Notes: a model not told the origin generated them from the sequence alone. Positions 1 to 13,560 are shown, counted from the first letter of the stretch. The stretch: 64,000 nucleotides of DNA from Thermothelomyces thermophilus ATCC 42464 (GCF_000226095.1 NC_016474.1:4588001-4652000), one strand, 5' to 3'. Numbers and translations: made by a program.

Positions 1-1047
1 GTGTGTGTCTATGTGCTCCATCCACTCCACGCACTACTCTACAATGCCCGAGCAGGGCAGCTCTAGTGTCGCGGCAGGCGGGAAAAATGAAACGCTGACG
101 ATGCTAAAGAAGCTAGTGTGCCCTAGCAGGGCGGACAGTGCTGATGCAGAGCCGAACACGCACAAGGAGCCCGCACAACTTCACACCTTCCCGCCCGTTG
201 GACGCTCATCCAACGCGTTCAACCGGCAAACGTTCTATCTGCGACGCACCCCACCGGCTGCATGCTTGTCTGACCAAAGCACATACAACTACTTACATCG
301 TACTACACTACACTACAGAGCACACTGCACGCGACTGGAAGCATTGAGCAATACCTCCGTGATCTCAGTGTACACAAGTGGTCGGTACCGTATATGCGCA
401 GCACCGAAGATGATCGACGTGCTCGCTTCTCTGGGCCCACCCCTCCTAACGCCAGGGCGGGCTTCCTATCTGGCCCATAGCGCACAGCTAGCGGGTGATC
501 GACAGCCGGGGCCTGACTTGGCACAAAGCCTGATCCCTGCCATCCCAAAGAGGGAGTTTGCCTGTCCATTGCTGTGCGCCCTGCTGCTCCCCTCAGCCCA
601 ATTTCTGCCAGCGCCGACCCGCAAACGGATATCAAACGGATATCCTTTCCTCGTCTGGTTGCCCCATTCAGCCTGCAGCTGCGTCGGCACCAGTGGTTCC
701 CGCAGAGCATTTCCATAAGAGGCACGGACCACACTCTCGAGTACCGTTCCTCTGGCCCTGGGTCCGCCACAAAAACGCTCCGGCGGGCCATGGTAGGTAG
801 AACTGCCGGGGATGATTGGTCGATCTCGCCAAACGCAACGCTGCGCCAATCAAACCCCGTCCTCGCCCGGTCCCCGGTAGTCCCCGGTAGTCCCCTGTCG
901 TCCCCGATCGTCCGTTTCCAACTGCAGCGTACACTACACAGTTGCATGAACCACTGCTCTCGATCACAGTCATTGTCGCCGATCAACCTAAAGATCTTGG
1001 TGCTGGGCGAGAGATAGCTCAACGAAAGCCTCGTCACTTGTCGATAT

Positions 1048-1127
1048 CCACTCTCCACTCTCCACTCTCCACTCTCCACTCTCCCCCACTCTCCACTCTC
1101 CACTCTCCACCACTCTCCACCACTCTC
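1048..1127. repeat. CCACTCT heptamer minisatellite
   Basis: About eleven copies of the 7-bp unit CCACTCT stand in tandem. The first five are perfect and the later ones are broken by extra C or CCA insertions. It is not the fungal telomere unit (TTAGGG/CCCTAA). It lies in non-coding sequence. Confidence 0.85.
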
Positions 1128-1948
1128 GCACCTTGCTGGCCTGGAGCCTCAAACCACGCGCTCGGCACTGGGACTCGGATGGCTCGGACAGTCACGGGAA
1201 GCACGCCTTAGCTCCATGCCTCATGTCGGAGCAGACTGGTAGATCGGGGTCGCCAGGGAACGCCCAAGCCACGTAACGGAACATCCCACGCTCGCCTCTG
1301 CATCGTGCATTGGTCGGGCGTGATGACGGGCCCACGCGCCCGCTGCAGAATCGGTGCCAATCTTCGTCGACCGTGATGCGGCTAACACGAAGCTTGACGC
1401 CAGTCGCGTCTGTATCGCATTGACAGAACGGCCTCGAACCCTACAGGTATGTACCGGGCTGCGATATCTATCTCTCGCACACTCCACTAATTAGCCCTGC
1501 TGTAGTGTAATTTAGGGCACCCTCGCGCGTGTTTTCTGGGTAAAAAAGATGGCAGCCTGGCGCCTCTCCAAGGATGTGCCCACTAGCCAGATCTCAACCG
1601 GATCTGTGATGAAGAGCGTCGGTAAAAAAGACCCGACGCCACCTCTTCGAGTTATCCGAGTCATGGGGTGCTCGCCTCGGTGAAAACCCTCGATATTAAC
1701 ATTCAATTCACTCAATCTACGGCGGGGGGACGGGGAAGAGGAGAGGGGTGACCACATTCGTGTTTACTCTCCCTACCGTGGCTGCGGGCCCAGTTCATCA
1801 GCCGGCGTCAGGGCAGGGTGAGACAGCCGGACGTCCGAGGACTCTAGAAGCGCATTTATCCGTCCCTCGACGCACGGCAAGATTTGAACATTGCGTAGGC
1901 ACCCGAAGATCAGCGGCTACCGAGCCGAAACCGTGGCGAAACGTCAGG

Positions 1949-1981
1949 TACCTACCTACCTACCTACCTACCTACCTACCT
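1949..1981. repeat. CCTA tetranucleotide microsatellite
   Basis: About eight perfect tandem copies of CCTA/CTAC, in non-coding sequence. Confidence 0.9.
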
Positions 1982-2606
1982 GCGTATGCGGTATTACATG
2001 CCTGTTGTCTAGGGCTCTCCGTGCTTTGTTACCAGTGCTGGAACTTTGCACCGATGAACAGCTGATGCTTTGTTTCTACACTGATACTATGCAAGTAGGA
2101 TACGAGGCCATGTGCCCCCGGCGACTTTGTCCTAGCAACTGGAATCGGCCCGGCGTCCGACTAGCTAGTTAGCCATCGGCGGTGGCTTGGCTGGCTGGCT
2201 GGCTGGTATATAATAGTATTTGTATAATTAGCAAAGTCTTTGCGGGTTACTTACTTTCAGCTGGGCAGGGGAGCCGAGCGTTCTTGGCGCGAAACATCAC
2301 ACGATGCCCCCCCTTCGGGAAGAAGCAAGGACCACAGGAGCCGGACCCGAGTTTCTGGTTCGGGGGGGACACACGACTTGTTCGTGATGTTGTGGAACAG
2401 CTGGTATGTACAACGTGTGTACAAGTACGTCAAGTGTGTGATGGGATAAGAGGTCGGATCGGCGGCCATGGTACTCGGTACAACAGGAGCAGCCGTCTGA
2501 ACCCCCTGTTCTCTCCCCTCCGGGGGCAGACAAGAGAGAGGGAACTTCCCTCGTCCACTTGCCTTGCAGATATTTAGGAAATGCCGGTGGCTGTGTTGTC
2601 GTTGTC

Positions 2607-2607
<1 letters not shown>

Positions 2608-2642
<35 letters not shown>

Positions 2643-2643
2643 A
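2608..2643. repeat. TTG/CTG trinucleotide tract
   Basis: TTG triplets pass into eight or nine tandem CTG triplets, with more TTG copies just after at about 2647-2655. No surrounding frame looks like a real protein. Confidence 0.85.
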
Positions 2644-3855
2644 TTCTTGTTGTTGCATCCCCCCGCGCATCTGGAGAGCCCTAAACCTAGAAGCATGTCA
2701 GGCCCTGCAGGCAGGCAGGTAATCAGGTAGGTACATACTTGTGGTGTCAGGTCGTGCTTGCCGGCGGAGAACCACGCGGAGAAGCAGGAACTGGTACGTA
2801 ATCCTATCGTTTGCCTGCTTGTCGGGTGAATTGACAGTTGACTATCCAATTACGTCTTACCCTTCACTATCAGAATGTAGAATCAAAAAAAAAAAACGCA
2901 GCGGAAGAAGAATGATTGCAAGTTGACTTACGAGACGATCAACCTCCATTTTGTTCTCGAGGGACAGATCTCAGATGTCAATAAGAGGGTGTCAGTTACA
3001 CGAGCCGTTGCCCGACACCGAGTGTGTTCATTCATGCGGACCCTCCGGCCCTTCATGCGGCCAACCATGTGCTTTACATGAGGCAGGAAGGAAAAGAGCG
3101 AGGGGGGGATGGGCGCAGTCTCGCACAGTCGGATGGTAAGACATCGAGGACATGGTCCGCACACGGTGGACGGCCAACCAGGGAGGGAGGAATTGGGCTG
3201 GGGCCAGGAGACGGGTCTCAGGCATGTCTCAGTTCATACGTTGGGGGAAGGGAAAGAAGGGGGGGGGTGGAACGAAGATGCTTCCCATCACGTCCAGAGC
3301 CTGTGAGACAGGCAAGCCTTCCGCGTCATCTAGACGAGGCGATTCATGTGAATGGAGATCGAATAGGATCGAATAGGAAGGTCACCCGACAACATGCCAC
3401 CCTCTATTACACAGTGTCACTTCCACCGAGAATTTTTTTTTTTTTCACCTCTGTCATTCGTGTATCTCTGGAGAGCAGCCAAAGGATATCATGCGCATGT
3501 GCCACCAGATGATTGGGCAGAAGGGGGGAGTGTACGGGCAGGTGAGAAATCGATGTGTGTCTCCGTCACAAACCTCTGCAGCAGCTCGCGGCCGGCGAAC
3601 ATCGGTATGTAAGTTAGGTAGGTTGACAAGACGGGCATGGTGCAGGTGTGGTTGGTAGGGGAGATGTCTAGCCTGAAGCCATACGAAGAATGTATTGTCC
3701 ATGTGTATGTACAAGCGAAGCGAATGAAATGCCCAAACCGGGGGCAAAACACTGAACGATAGGTACAACATGAAAGAAACACCATGCATCGATGTGTGTG
3801 CTCGCAAGCATACCACTGGTCCTCCCGAGCCCCAAGAAGCGGTCCCGCAAAGCGA

Positions 3856-3876
3856 AGGAGGAGGAGGAGGAGGAAG

Positions 3877-3906
<30 letters not shown>
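3856..3906. repeat. GAG/GAA purine trinucleotide tract
   Basis: A run of GAG triplets changes into about eleven GAA triplets, giving a 50-base all-purine strand about 280 bp beyond the stop codon of the chitinase gene. The long plus-strand frame crossing it is an antisense shadow of the chitinase. Confidence 0.9.
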
Positions 3907-3907
<1 letters not shown>

Positions 3908-4106
3908 GAAAAGAGAAATGAGAAGAAGAAAAAAGGCCCAGGGCCAAACAATGAACAACAAGAGGAAAACAAAACAAAAAATATGTATAACGAATGGAGA
4001 GAAAAAAGAAAAGCGGCTAATAATAATGCAAACCATCCAAGAAGAGAAAACGAAGGTAAACATGTCCAGGCTTCAAAATGGTTTGCCGAATCAGTACGGC
4101 TTCAGG

Positions 4107-4109
<3 letters not shown>

Positions 4110-4141
<32 letters not shown>
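4110..4141. repeat. CT dinucleotide microsatellite
   Basis: A perfect run of about 15 CT units, only about 45 bp past the stop codon of the minus-strand chitinase gene and so probably in its 3' UTR. Confidence 0.9.
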
Positions 4142-4143
<2 letters not shown>

Positions 4144-4183
4144 GCTCCCCTCTCTCGACCAGGACTCGGGAGGTCATAGGGCC

Positions 4184-5716
<1,533 letters not shown>

Positions 5717-8700
5717 GGTGGAGAAGAAGTAGCAAAGCAGGGAATGATTGGGCTGTGCTTTCGTGCTCCTTCGCTCTTTGGCTCTTTTGCGACTGGATAT
5801 GGCAACCACCTGGTCTTGACCTGTCTGGTGATGTTGATGATAGATGCTCTAGAGGAGTACGCCGGCTTTGTGAACGATCACAGTGCTCTTATACCCGTGA
5901 ACTCGAGAGCATCTCTCTAGAGTCACCTCCCTTGTCTTTTCTTTGCCCACGAGCCACCATCATCTCATTTCCCTTGATGGCACGCTTGGTAGCCACTTTG
6001 GGCACCGAGTTGACCCTTCAGCGCCTGTAGCAAGCCAACCCTCCGCTCGCCGGCAGCATGGTCGTGGGTCTACAACAAACCCCCTGACCCTTCTACGGCA
6101 ACGTTGCTGCTGGAGGCATGGCGAGTGGGACTTGGTTTTGCGCAGGTCACCCTGAGACCTCATGCCCGCGTGTCTTCGTCCCGCACTTAGCATTTCTTGT
6201 TGCCCTTGACCCCACCGCTCACAAGCCGAAAGCATGGCCCGGTCGGCCCGTGATAGAACGAACGTTAGTTAGGGCTTTCCCCTCCCCCTCCCCCTCCCCG
6301 ACGTGCGGGAGCTGCCGGCAACAACCCTGGGGATCATCCTCCTGCCTGGGCACATGCAACGTCAGCCGACACCATTTTGGATCCTTATCGGACCTACCGA
6401 GATCTGGTTATCGGCCGGTTGTGATGGTTGCGACGGGGCCTTGGGTTGTTTTCGAAGGCCAATGAAACCTAGCATCTGAAAGGGTCAAGCTTTGACGGGG
6501 GCTCCGCGTGCCCGGCACTCGCCTGCGACCTGCGATCACCAGGCACCCGCCACGGGAGGACGTTGGCCAGCCCTGAGACAAACCAGGAAGGTCGAAACGC
6601 CGCGAGGTCTGGTTGTGATTGGTTGCTTGGCCGAGGTGGGTAGCTTCCAGACCTACCCTGGAGCCAAACCTTATGTAATTGAGGGATCCGGAGAACATGC
6701 TTGGCACGGTCTCGCGGAGACTTGCAACGAAAGGAGACAGGGTCGGATTTTACGGGCGGCCCAATCAACGTTGGCGCTACCTGATCGTCAACCAAAGAGG
6801 GAACTTTCACAGAGCCTGGCCCCGGCGAGCATCACTTATCATTCTTTACAATCATTGGGCGGGACGTGACAGCAGATGATCACTTAGTTCAAGACAGATG
6901 ATATGGAGCAGAAGAAAAAAAAAGACCCTATGAACAGAGAGCGACGTTGGGAGCATTCCGGTTTTCGCGTTGATGTCTCGCTCTCGGACACATACAAAAG
7001 GGACAGCGATGCAATCAAATCCACGCACATGGCATCCTATGTAATTGATCCCGACCTGGTAAAGGTACCCGCCATTCCGGCACGACCAAGGCTGAGCGAG
7101 GTCTGCCCCAGTCGCGTTCGCACCGCGTTGCAATCACGGATCTAGCCCCAGCTCGGGACTTCGGGGCGTGAGCGAGCCGCATCATTTCGGCATTTTCCAA
7201 AAGAGAAAGTGTCCAAAAGAAGAAAGTGGGTAGGGAAAACCGATTGCAAAAGCCCCGCACGATATCTAGATTGCAATCATGGACCAGCGAGGTAACCAAC
7301 AGCATTGTCGGTCTCGGCGGTAACATACTTGCTACTTAAGGGGGTTTCCGCGACGCACGGCTCAGGGGCACGCGGCACAGTGCTACCCAGAAAAACCGCC
7401 GTTTGGGCAACGCTGAGTACGCTAACAGTAGCTGGCGGCTACATATGATTGAAATGTCTCATTTTGCAACGTTGCAAAATACAAATCTATCAAAAAGAGG
7501 AACGAGACTAGGAGCCCATAGGTAAGGGACTGCAGATAATTACTCTACAAACACCAGACTGTGCTGCTAATTACGGCGTAACTTGGCAGTCCCCGAGGAA
7601 AAAAAAGTTCCCAGCAGGTCGCGGGCGGAGAAACTGCTAAAAGTCGAAGCAGTTCGATCGCTGCTGCCTAGAGAGCCGTTCCTGAAGGGCCGACTTGGTG
7701 ACAAGAAAGTTCCCCACTAGTAATTAGCGGCCGGGATGGCCTCAGATCTCCTCGGCCAGGTCGTGGAGGTATGACCTTTGACTTCGACGTGATTAGGGCC
7801 AGGTTTAGTGGCCAGATCATCACCGTTCTTCCCCCTTCCACCCCTCTTCCTTCCATCCCCCCTTCCCCCCCCCTTCTCTCCCTCTCTCTTGCTTTGCCTC
7901 CGCTCCTCCGTGCCCTCCGGTGATCAATGCCAAGGTGCGCGTGTAGTTGCTGAGTGGTTCGAACCAGACAGTCAGGTTGGCAACCAAAACTGCCTTCATC
8001 CCCCGAGGTTGGTACGAGAGGCACGAAAGGAAAGGAGCTGGCAAACCAGCTTAGTATCCGTTCCATCCCATCCCTCTGCCCTAGTCCTTGTGCATCGAAA
8101 ACTAAGTTCAACTGTCCAGTAATTAATTACCTCAAGGAGTTACCTCTGCCCCCCCCCCCTCCCCCTTTAAAAAACAACTCAAGAACGCGGCCTCCCAGGT
8201 CTAACCGCAGCAACGTCACCAACCCATCGCCCATGAATGAGCCGCACAACTAGTACGCCGTGCGGCGCATGTCTTCTTGGTACTCCCGCTCGGCCCGCCG
8301 TCGCCGTGAGCTGGAAGGGGAGAGCGGGCGAGGCTGCCCCCTAAGATTGCTGCGCCGCTCATGAGACCGGCCTAGAGGCGGCCGGACCGGTTTAGGGTGC
8401 GGCCGCCGAAGTTGAGACCGGTGGCGAGATGTTGGTGGCGGGGGCAAAGGATTCTGGGAATATTCCCAGGAAGTTGGGCAAGCTTCGTAAGTGCTAATTG
8501 GTCTTATGATAGAGAATCGCGAAGAAAGGATAAGAAAAGAAGAAGGAAAGAACACAATTGCAGTATGCTTGGTGCGTATCCAGGGGTTACGATCACCGAC
8601 CTGCCTGCTACGCTGTGGATCGACAATCATTCTCCGTCAGAAATCCCACTTCTCGATGGGCCTCTCAAAGGGACCTGATCAAGGGACCACCGAGATTGCC

Positions 8701-10316
8701 ACTGAGGAGCTACCTCGGAACGAACCTGCCCAAGGATCCCCTTAGGAACCTTGTGAGACAGCGGCCCTGGGGGCTCATGACTGACCAGACTAACATGCAC
8801 CTCAACGGCCACCCATGACGGCCACTTGGGAGGAGTTGTGGTAGACATCGAGCTTTTTGATTGGTCAAGTGAGTGCGGGATACCCGAGTCATAAGAACGG
8901 GCAGGATTATTCAAGACTCCTACACGCCGCTGTTCCTTCCTGCGGACAGAGTGACCAGACCGGAACCGCCAGATGAGACTTCCCTCAGTCCCTCAGCCGC
9001 ACGTTTGCCTGTGGAGTAGAGGTCAGTAGGATGCTGGGGTGCTCATTACTCTGTTCGAATCTGGGAGCGTCGGTAACCATACTCTGCCAGTCACGTCATG
9101 TGGATATTGGCGGAACACTGGCCGTCACTAACATAGTTTCCAGTAAGTAACGTTTCCTGTGGCCTGATGACTTGACATCGCTGTGTTGTAGGGCATCAGA
9201 CTGAACTTGATGGTGCGGTGCGTTCGCCGGTCATGGAGTCCCGCTTAACTCGGCAACATACATAAGAGGAATGTTAATTAACTGTAGCATTAGTCGTCAA
9301 GGTGCCTGTATCCTTGCCCCTCACCGTCCACATTAACTATAATACCTGCTTCTTCCCTCGCCTAGGCTCCGCTGATCCTTGCTTTCTCTCTCTCGCTGTT
9401 CTTGATAATGCTGTCACAAACTTGCTCTAATTGTGGCCAGTTTACCTTCTCTAGACTCAGAGTGGTCGGCGGCCATTGGTTGTTCCAAAGGGGGGGCTTC
9501 TTTGTATGTCGTTGAATAATGCGAGACGTATGGGGAGCCAGCCACAAGACAAAGCTGGGACAGCTGCTAATTAAGCGGGCTCTCCTTCGTGAATCCAGTA
9601 GAGCCACACCTTCTGTGTCAGGACAAGCCCAGCCGATGGTTCGGTGCCGTTTGATACACGAAAGATGCGGACTAAGCGGATATTTCTCTTGTGGGAGTGG
9701 CCAGCCCTGGCAAGGGAGTCATTTCCAAGCTCCTATAGATTGTGATAGGTCAGACTCAACAAGGTTAAACTGGAACGTATGGATGCTCTCACGGCTGGTT
9801 TGGTGCTGAATGTCTGACATGCACCAGATATATCGGCTTACACGACTGCCATGCGGGAGGGCTTTTCCATCGCTCTTCACCATCGTGGGCAGCTTCATCG
9901 GCACGAATTTGAGAGGAATTTAGCATTCAAGCTACAAAATCCTCATAACTGTAAGTGCCAACGGACCTTGAAGCTCCCACAGCGGGCGAGGGAAACAGAA
10001 TTTTCTGGATCCTGAGTTGCCACCCTGATTAAACTCGATACGACACTTATTATTACCACAGTCCGCGTAGGAGGCAGCAGCAACAGCCACGGTTTGCAAA
10101 TCTACGGTCGACGATCGCTTTTGAGGAGCAGGCAGCAGCAGAAATGAGCGTGAGTGAGAGCTTTGTTCATCAGACTTGTGATTGGCTGCATCCCACCAGC
10201 TTACCCCACATTTGGATCACCCTACCAACCAAATCCCTACATTCCCTCATTCACACTTCAACCCGCAAAGTAGAACAGCACTGAACGTGAGCGTCGACGC
10301 CTGGATCGACAATATC
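5717..10316. other. 4.6-kb stretch without a convincing gene
   Basis: The start includes the chitinase promoter. Beyond it I find no frame with a recognisable family, no splice-linked blocks and no tRNA. Local oddities are a CCCCT run near 6281-6300, a pyrimidine-rich block at about 7830-7900, a poly-C run near 8149-8158 and an AT-richer patch at 7430-7500. A long non-coding RNA or lineage-specific gene cannot be excluded. Confidence 0.45.
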
Positions 10317-11582
10317 ATGGATTCAAAACTCATCTTCAAATGTATTGGTGCTCTCAGCCACTTCTTCGATCGTGCCATCTGCTGGGCATGGCCCTCAACT
10401 GACTCGTGGACCATCGAGTTCCTGCCCAGGACCTACGACGAGAGAAGCGACAAGGACGCCGAGCCCCGGAAGCGCTGGCTCTACCTCTTGGTGCGATCTT
10501 CTGGGTCAAAGTGGCACCTCAGAGTTACCTTCTGTGGCGCCATTCGGGGCGACCAGAACGCGGCACCGAGGAGAAGACCACAGCGACGGAAAGACTTGGA
10601 GGACCTCTGCCGATGCATTGATTTTCAGCAGCTGCACCTGCTGGATGACACGGTAACCGAAGTTGTCATTTCGCGAGACTGTGACGCGCAGAGCACCAGG
10701 CTTCCCTGCAAGACGCAGCCGAACCCCGAGAGCGAATACTCGTCCGTCGTCGGTCACCTTTGGGCCCGCACGCAGGAAGACTCGCGCCGAGTGCGGTATC
10801 CCGCTTACGATTCTGCCAGCGGCATACCAACCAGGGACCGCTCTGAGATCGAAATCAAGAGTGAGCTCCATGGGGGCGTCTACATGGCGCGCCTCCTCGC
10901 TGACGATTCCCTGTACGTCTACAAGCAAGTGGAGCGCCCCTTTTATGTTGCTGGGGACAGCGACGTGCTGGAACAGGAGCTGCGCAACCTGGAGCTATTC
11001 CGCGGCAGCGACGTCGGCATCGTTCAGCTGGTTGCCGCTGTCACTTCAACCAATCCTTGCCAAACGGCTACGGGGTTCGGCTGGGGACGCTGTCGAGGTG
11101 GTTCCACCGTCCTTCGAGGCCTTCTCCTCGAGTATCACGAAAACGGGACATTGGAAATGGCACTGAAATCGCCAAGACCTAATATGGACGGTCTGTGGCG
11201 ACGCTGGGGCCTTCAGATCGTCAGAGCGCTTGCCTGCCTTCATGAGCGTGGAATTGCTCACCTGGACCTCAAGCCTTCCAATGTCGTCATCAGTACCGAC
11301 ATGAACGCGGTGCTCATCGATGTCAGCGGCATCGGCGGCGTCACACGCCAGTGGCTCTCCCCGGAGATGCTACAAGAGAAGGATCCAATGTCCCAGGACT
11401 TCGAGGCACGTAAGCAAAACGATATCTGGGCTCTTGGACAAATGCTGCTTGCTATGGCCGAGGCGTCTAGTGACAAAGACGAGGCGCAACTGCTAAGGAA
11501 CATTTCGCTATCTGCTACACGGACCCCTCCACGAATTCCCTTGAGCGAAGCCATCAGAAGCTTTTCGGAACGCCCTTCTTGA
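10317..11582 (+). CDS. divergent protein-kinase-like protein
   Basis: Single-exon frame of 421 residues from the ATG at 10317; the open frame extends upstream but only from a TTG. Residues from about 185 read as a compact kinase fold: a candidate beta3 lysine in YVYKQVE (Lys203), a candidate alphaC glutamate in LEQELRNLELF, a hinge-like LLLEYHENGTLE, and the catalytic loop HLDLKPSNV (His315, Asp317). The metal-binding motif is DVSG instead of DFG (Asp335). The activation segment is very short before LSPEM, and DIWALGQMLL follows as helix F. The first 180 residues show no known domain. Fungal genomes hold many orphan kinases with HLDLKPSN, so activity on proteins is uncertain. Just past the stop another frame reads LLEPFRNRPSQPRMA, which resembles a kinase C-lobe end, so the annotated C-terminus may have been altered by a small indel. 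Confidence 0.7.
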   Translation: MDSKLIFKCIGALSHFFDRAICWAWPSTDSWTIEFLPRTYDERSDKDAEPRKRWLYLLVRSSGSKWHLRVTFCGAIRGDQNAAPRRRPQRRKDLEDLCRCIDFQQLHLLDDTVTEVVISRDCDAQSTRLPCKTQPNPESEYSSVVGHLWARTQEDSRRVRYPAYDSASGIPTRDRSEIEIKSELHGGVYMARLLADDSLYVYKQVERPFYVAGDSDVLEQELRNLELFRGSDVGIVQLVAAVTSTNPCQTATGFGWGRCRGGSTVLRGLLLEYHENGTLEMALKSPRPNMDGLWRRWGLQIVRALACLHERGIAHLDLKPSNVVISTDMNAVLIDVSGIGGVTRQWLSPEMLQEKDPMSQDFEARKQNDIWALGQMLLAMAEASSDKDEAQLLRNISLSATRTPPRIPLSEAIRSFSERPS

Positions 11583-12717
11583 ACCCTTTAGAAATCGTCC
11601 CAGTCAACCTCGTATGGCTTGAATCCTCCGCCCGTTATACCCCCTGTGAGAGCAGTCAATCAGCAGCATCGTTCAAGAACAGGGTGCCGAGTTCGATTAC
11701 CTGGGCCTTCGCGGAAGCCTCTGGCCTGCTTGTCACACCCTTCCTCGTCACAGAACATGCCGGTCGTCGTGGAATCTTTGTTACCGTTTTCGCACACCTC
11801 TTTCTTTTCCTTGGCCTCGTCGCAGGGCCGCTTCAGACTTTTCCGATAATGCCCGCAGGTGAAGACACGAGGATACCGTCATAGAACATAGCCAGGATAA
11901 TAATTACCTAGCTGCCGCGTAAGCGCTATAGGATAAGCCCTGTAACCATTACAATAGGTAGAACGGCCTATAAGCAGCAGACTCGTCCAGACCGTGGCGA
12001 CTCTTCGAGAGAGGCTCGGAGATCGTCCCGGCGCCTAAGGCACTAGGGTAAGCGCGGCCCCGCCCGCCCGCCATCATCACGAGAGTCTACCTTAGAAACG
12101 GACTCTAAGATAGACAGAGCTACCGCTACGACGTTCGAGGAATAACCCTTTAGGAATATAGTCCTTATATATATTATAATAGACAGTTCGCTACCTACTT
12201 TTATAGTATAGTTTACCTAGGACCTATATATAAAATATAGAACAAGGTAGTATAGGACAAAGGGTCGAAGCTCCGATTCCTTAGCCAAGAGATACCGCCT
12301 AGCGAAACCAAGGAGTACGAGGTACGTAAAGGATAAAGACGCCCTAGCTAACTCCAGGCCAACTTTAACTTCATAGAGGGAGCTTCGACTCATAGCGATG
12401 GCCTGCCCCATCTCTCCCTAGCTGCGAATTCTACAGGGAACTCACTCTCCAGGGCACTTCCTTCGTGGCCATTCCCTTCGCCTACATTGACAGCCCTCTT
12501 CATTTACCATAACCAGACAAAAGCGAAGGGGGGCCGGAAGGCACGGGGGCCCAATCGCCGGTCAAACAATCCGATGCTCGCATGCGTCTCTCCTCGGAGA
12601 AAGGATTTTCCAGACGCCTAGGCAGATGACATCGCAGCAATATCGACCGATATGTGAGATGTCAATCTCTCGCGCTTCTTAGCCAGCTGGCGGGGTACGC
12701 AGCTTCACAGTCTCAAC
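11583..12717. other. intergenic region containing a RIP-like island
   Basis: No gene is seen between the kinase-like gene and the phosphotransferase gene. The first 300 bp are of ordinary composition. The next 530 bp form the TpA-rich block listed separately, and the last 300 bp are probably the promoter of the downstream gene. Confidence 0.6.
11885..12420. repeat. RIP-type degraded repeat relic
   Basis: Composition changes abruptly. TpA is extremely common (strings of CTA, TAG, TATA) while CpA is rare. In the 140 bases from 12101 I count roughly 30 TpA and only two or three CpA. That is the footprint of repeat-induced point mutation, which turns CpA into TpA in duplicated DNA. No frame survives and no terminal repeats are visible, so the original element cannot be named. 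Confidence 0.7.
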
Positions 12718-13560
12718 ATGCATGCGAAAGAGAAGGATCTTGAGGATGGATGCTTCGCGGTGACGTTTGAGAGAAAATACTACCGCCGGGGAGGGGTTTT
12801 CATCAAGAGGAATTTGCGACCCAAAGAATATCGCACCGGCTACCGAGGTCTCCATGTGCCCCGACTCGGAAAGGAACGCCTTATGAACGAAGCGGAAGCA
12901 CTACGGTACATCCGCCAGAAGACCGATATCCCGTATGTACTCAAGAAGCGTATTGTTTCCGTTTTATGTCTGGGGAGCCCAATGATGAGAAACGGCTCCT
13001 GAGAGGGCGTCTTCGCTCCCGAGTCCCTTCCAAAACTGCCCAAAGAGGGAAGAAAAGTGCTGACGTTAATGTTCAGAGTCCCAAGAGTGTACTGCGACTT
13101 CGAGGACGATGAAGCGTACTACCTGATTACCGAGTACGTCGATGGCGTAGACATGTCTTCATTGTCGGAGGAGCAGAGGGCCATTGTGTATGAGGAGCTT
13201 TCGATTCACCTGGCGAAGCTCAAGACCCTACGGTCCAACCGAATGGGTGGGCCGTCAGGCATCGTCATTCCCCCCTACCGTGTGATGCGACAGACAGAGA
13301 CAGACGACTGGCGTCTGCAAGTCTCTGATCGCGACGAGTACGTCTTCTGCCATAACGACCTGTCGCAACAGAACGTTATTGTCGACCCCGACACACTGAA
13401 AATCAAGGCGATCATCGACTGGGAATACTCTGGATTCTACCCACCCTACTTCGAAATGCTATTCTATACCAGGCTCGGCCCTTCGGTTGCCATCAAAGAC
13501 GAGATAGATGACTCAGCCGATTTGCTAGCTTTCCTTAAGTCCAGGGCCGAGGGCGCCTGA
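12718..13560 (+). CDS. small aminoglycoside-phosphotransferase (APH)-family protein
   Basis: Two exons, 12718-12932 and 13077-13560, joined in phase at TDIPVPRVYCDFED, a block typical of fungal members of the family. The product is about 232 residues, slightly shorter than usual. Visible motifs are YYLITEYVDGVDM (hinge), HNDLSQQNV (His164, Asn165, Asp166, the catalytic loop) and IIDWEYSGFYP (Asp186, metal-binding). The N-lobe retains VFIKRN, which probably holds the ATP-binding lysine, and NEAEALRYI, the alphaC helix. The family phosphorylates small-molecule hydroxyls; the substrate here is unknown, and fungal copies are rarely linked to antibiotic resistance. The chosen ATG at 12718 is the first in frame and the donor is GTATGT. 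Confidence 0.85.

Larger units (their letters stand above)
1..4183. other. gene-poor 5' segment with many simple repeats
   Basis: I see no gene here. Open frames on both strands are short, overlap each other, are rich in Ser/Pro/Arg and show no family motif or splice-linked continuation. The stretch holds many simple-sequence tracts, the clearest of which are listed separately. Near 882-905 a roughly 10-bp unit (AGTCCCCGGT-like) is repeated with decay, and TGGC repeats lie near 2184-2206. It is probably intergenic sequence downstream of the chitinase gene plus sequence belonging to whatever lies left of the window. Confidence 0.6.

Noticed and set aside
1048-1127. CCACTCT array as a telomere or CRISPR array
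   Set aside because: The unit does not match TTAGGG, and there are no spacers; it is a plain tandem minisatellite.
2182-2577. 131-codon plus-strand frame in the repeat-rich left segment
   Set aside because: Begins inside TGGC repeats and shows no motif; overlapping frames on both strands are equally long, as expected by chance in GC-rich DNA.
7945-7975. possible tRNA B-box (TGGTTCGAACCA)
   Set aside because: The 12-mer is just a palindrome; no T-stem pairing, D-arm or acceptor stem could be built around it.
9045-9080. possible tRNA T-loop (CTGTTCGAATC)
   Set aside because: No matching stems at tRNA distances upstream or downstream.
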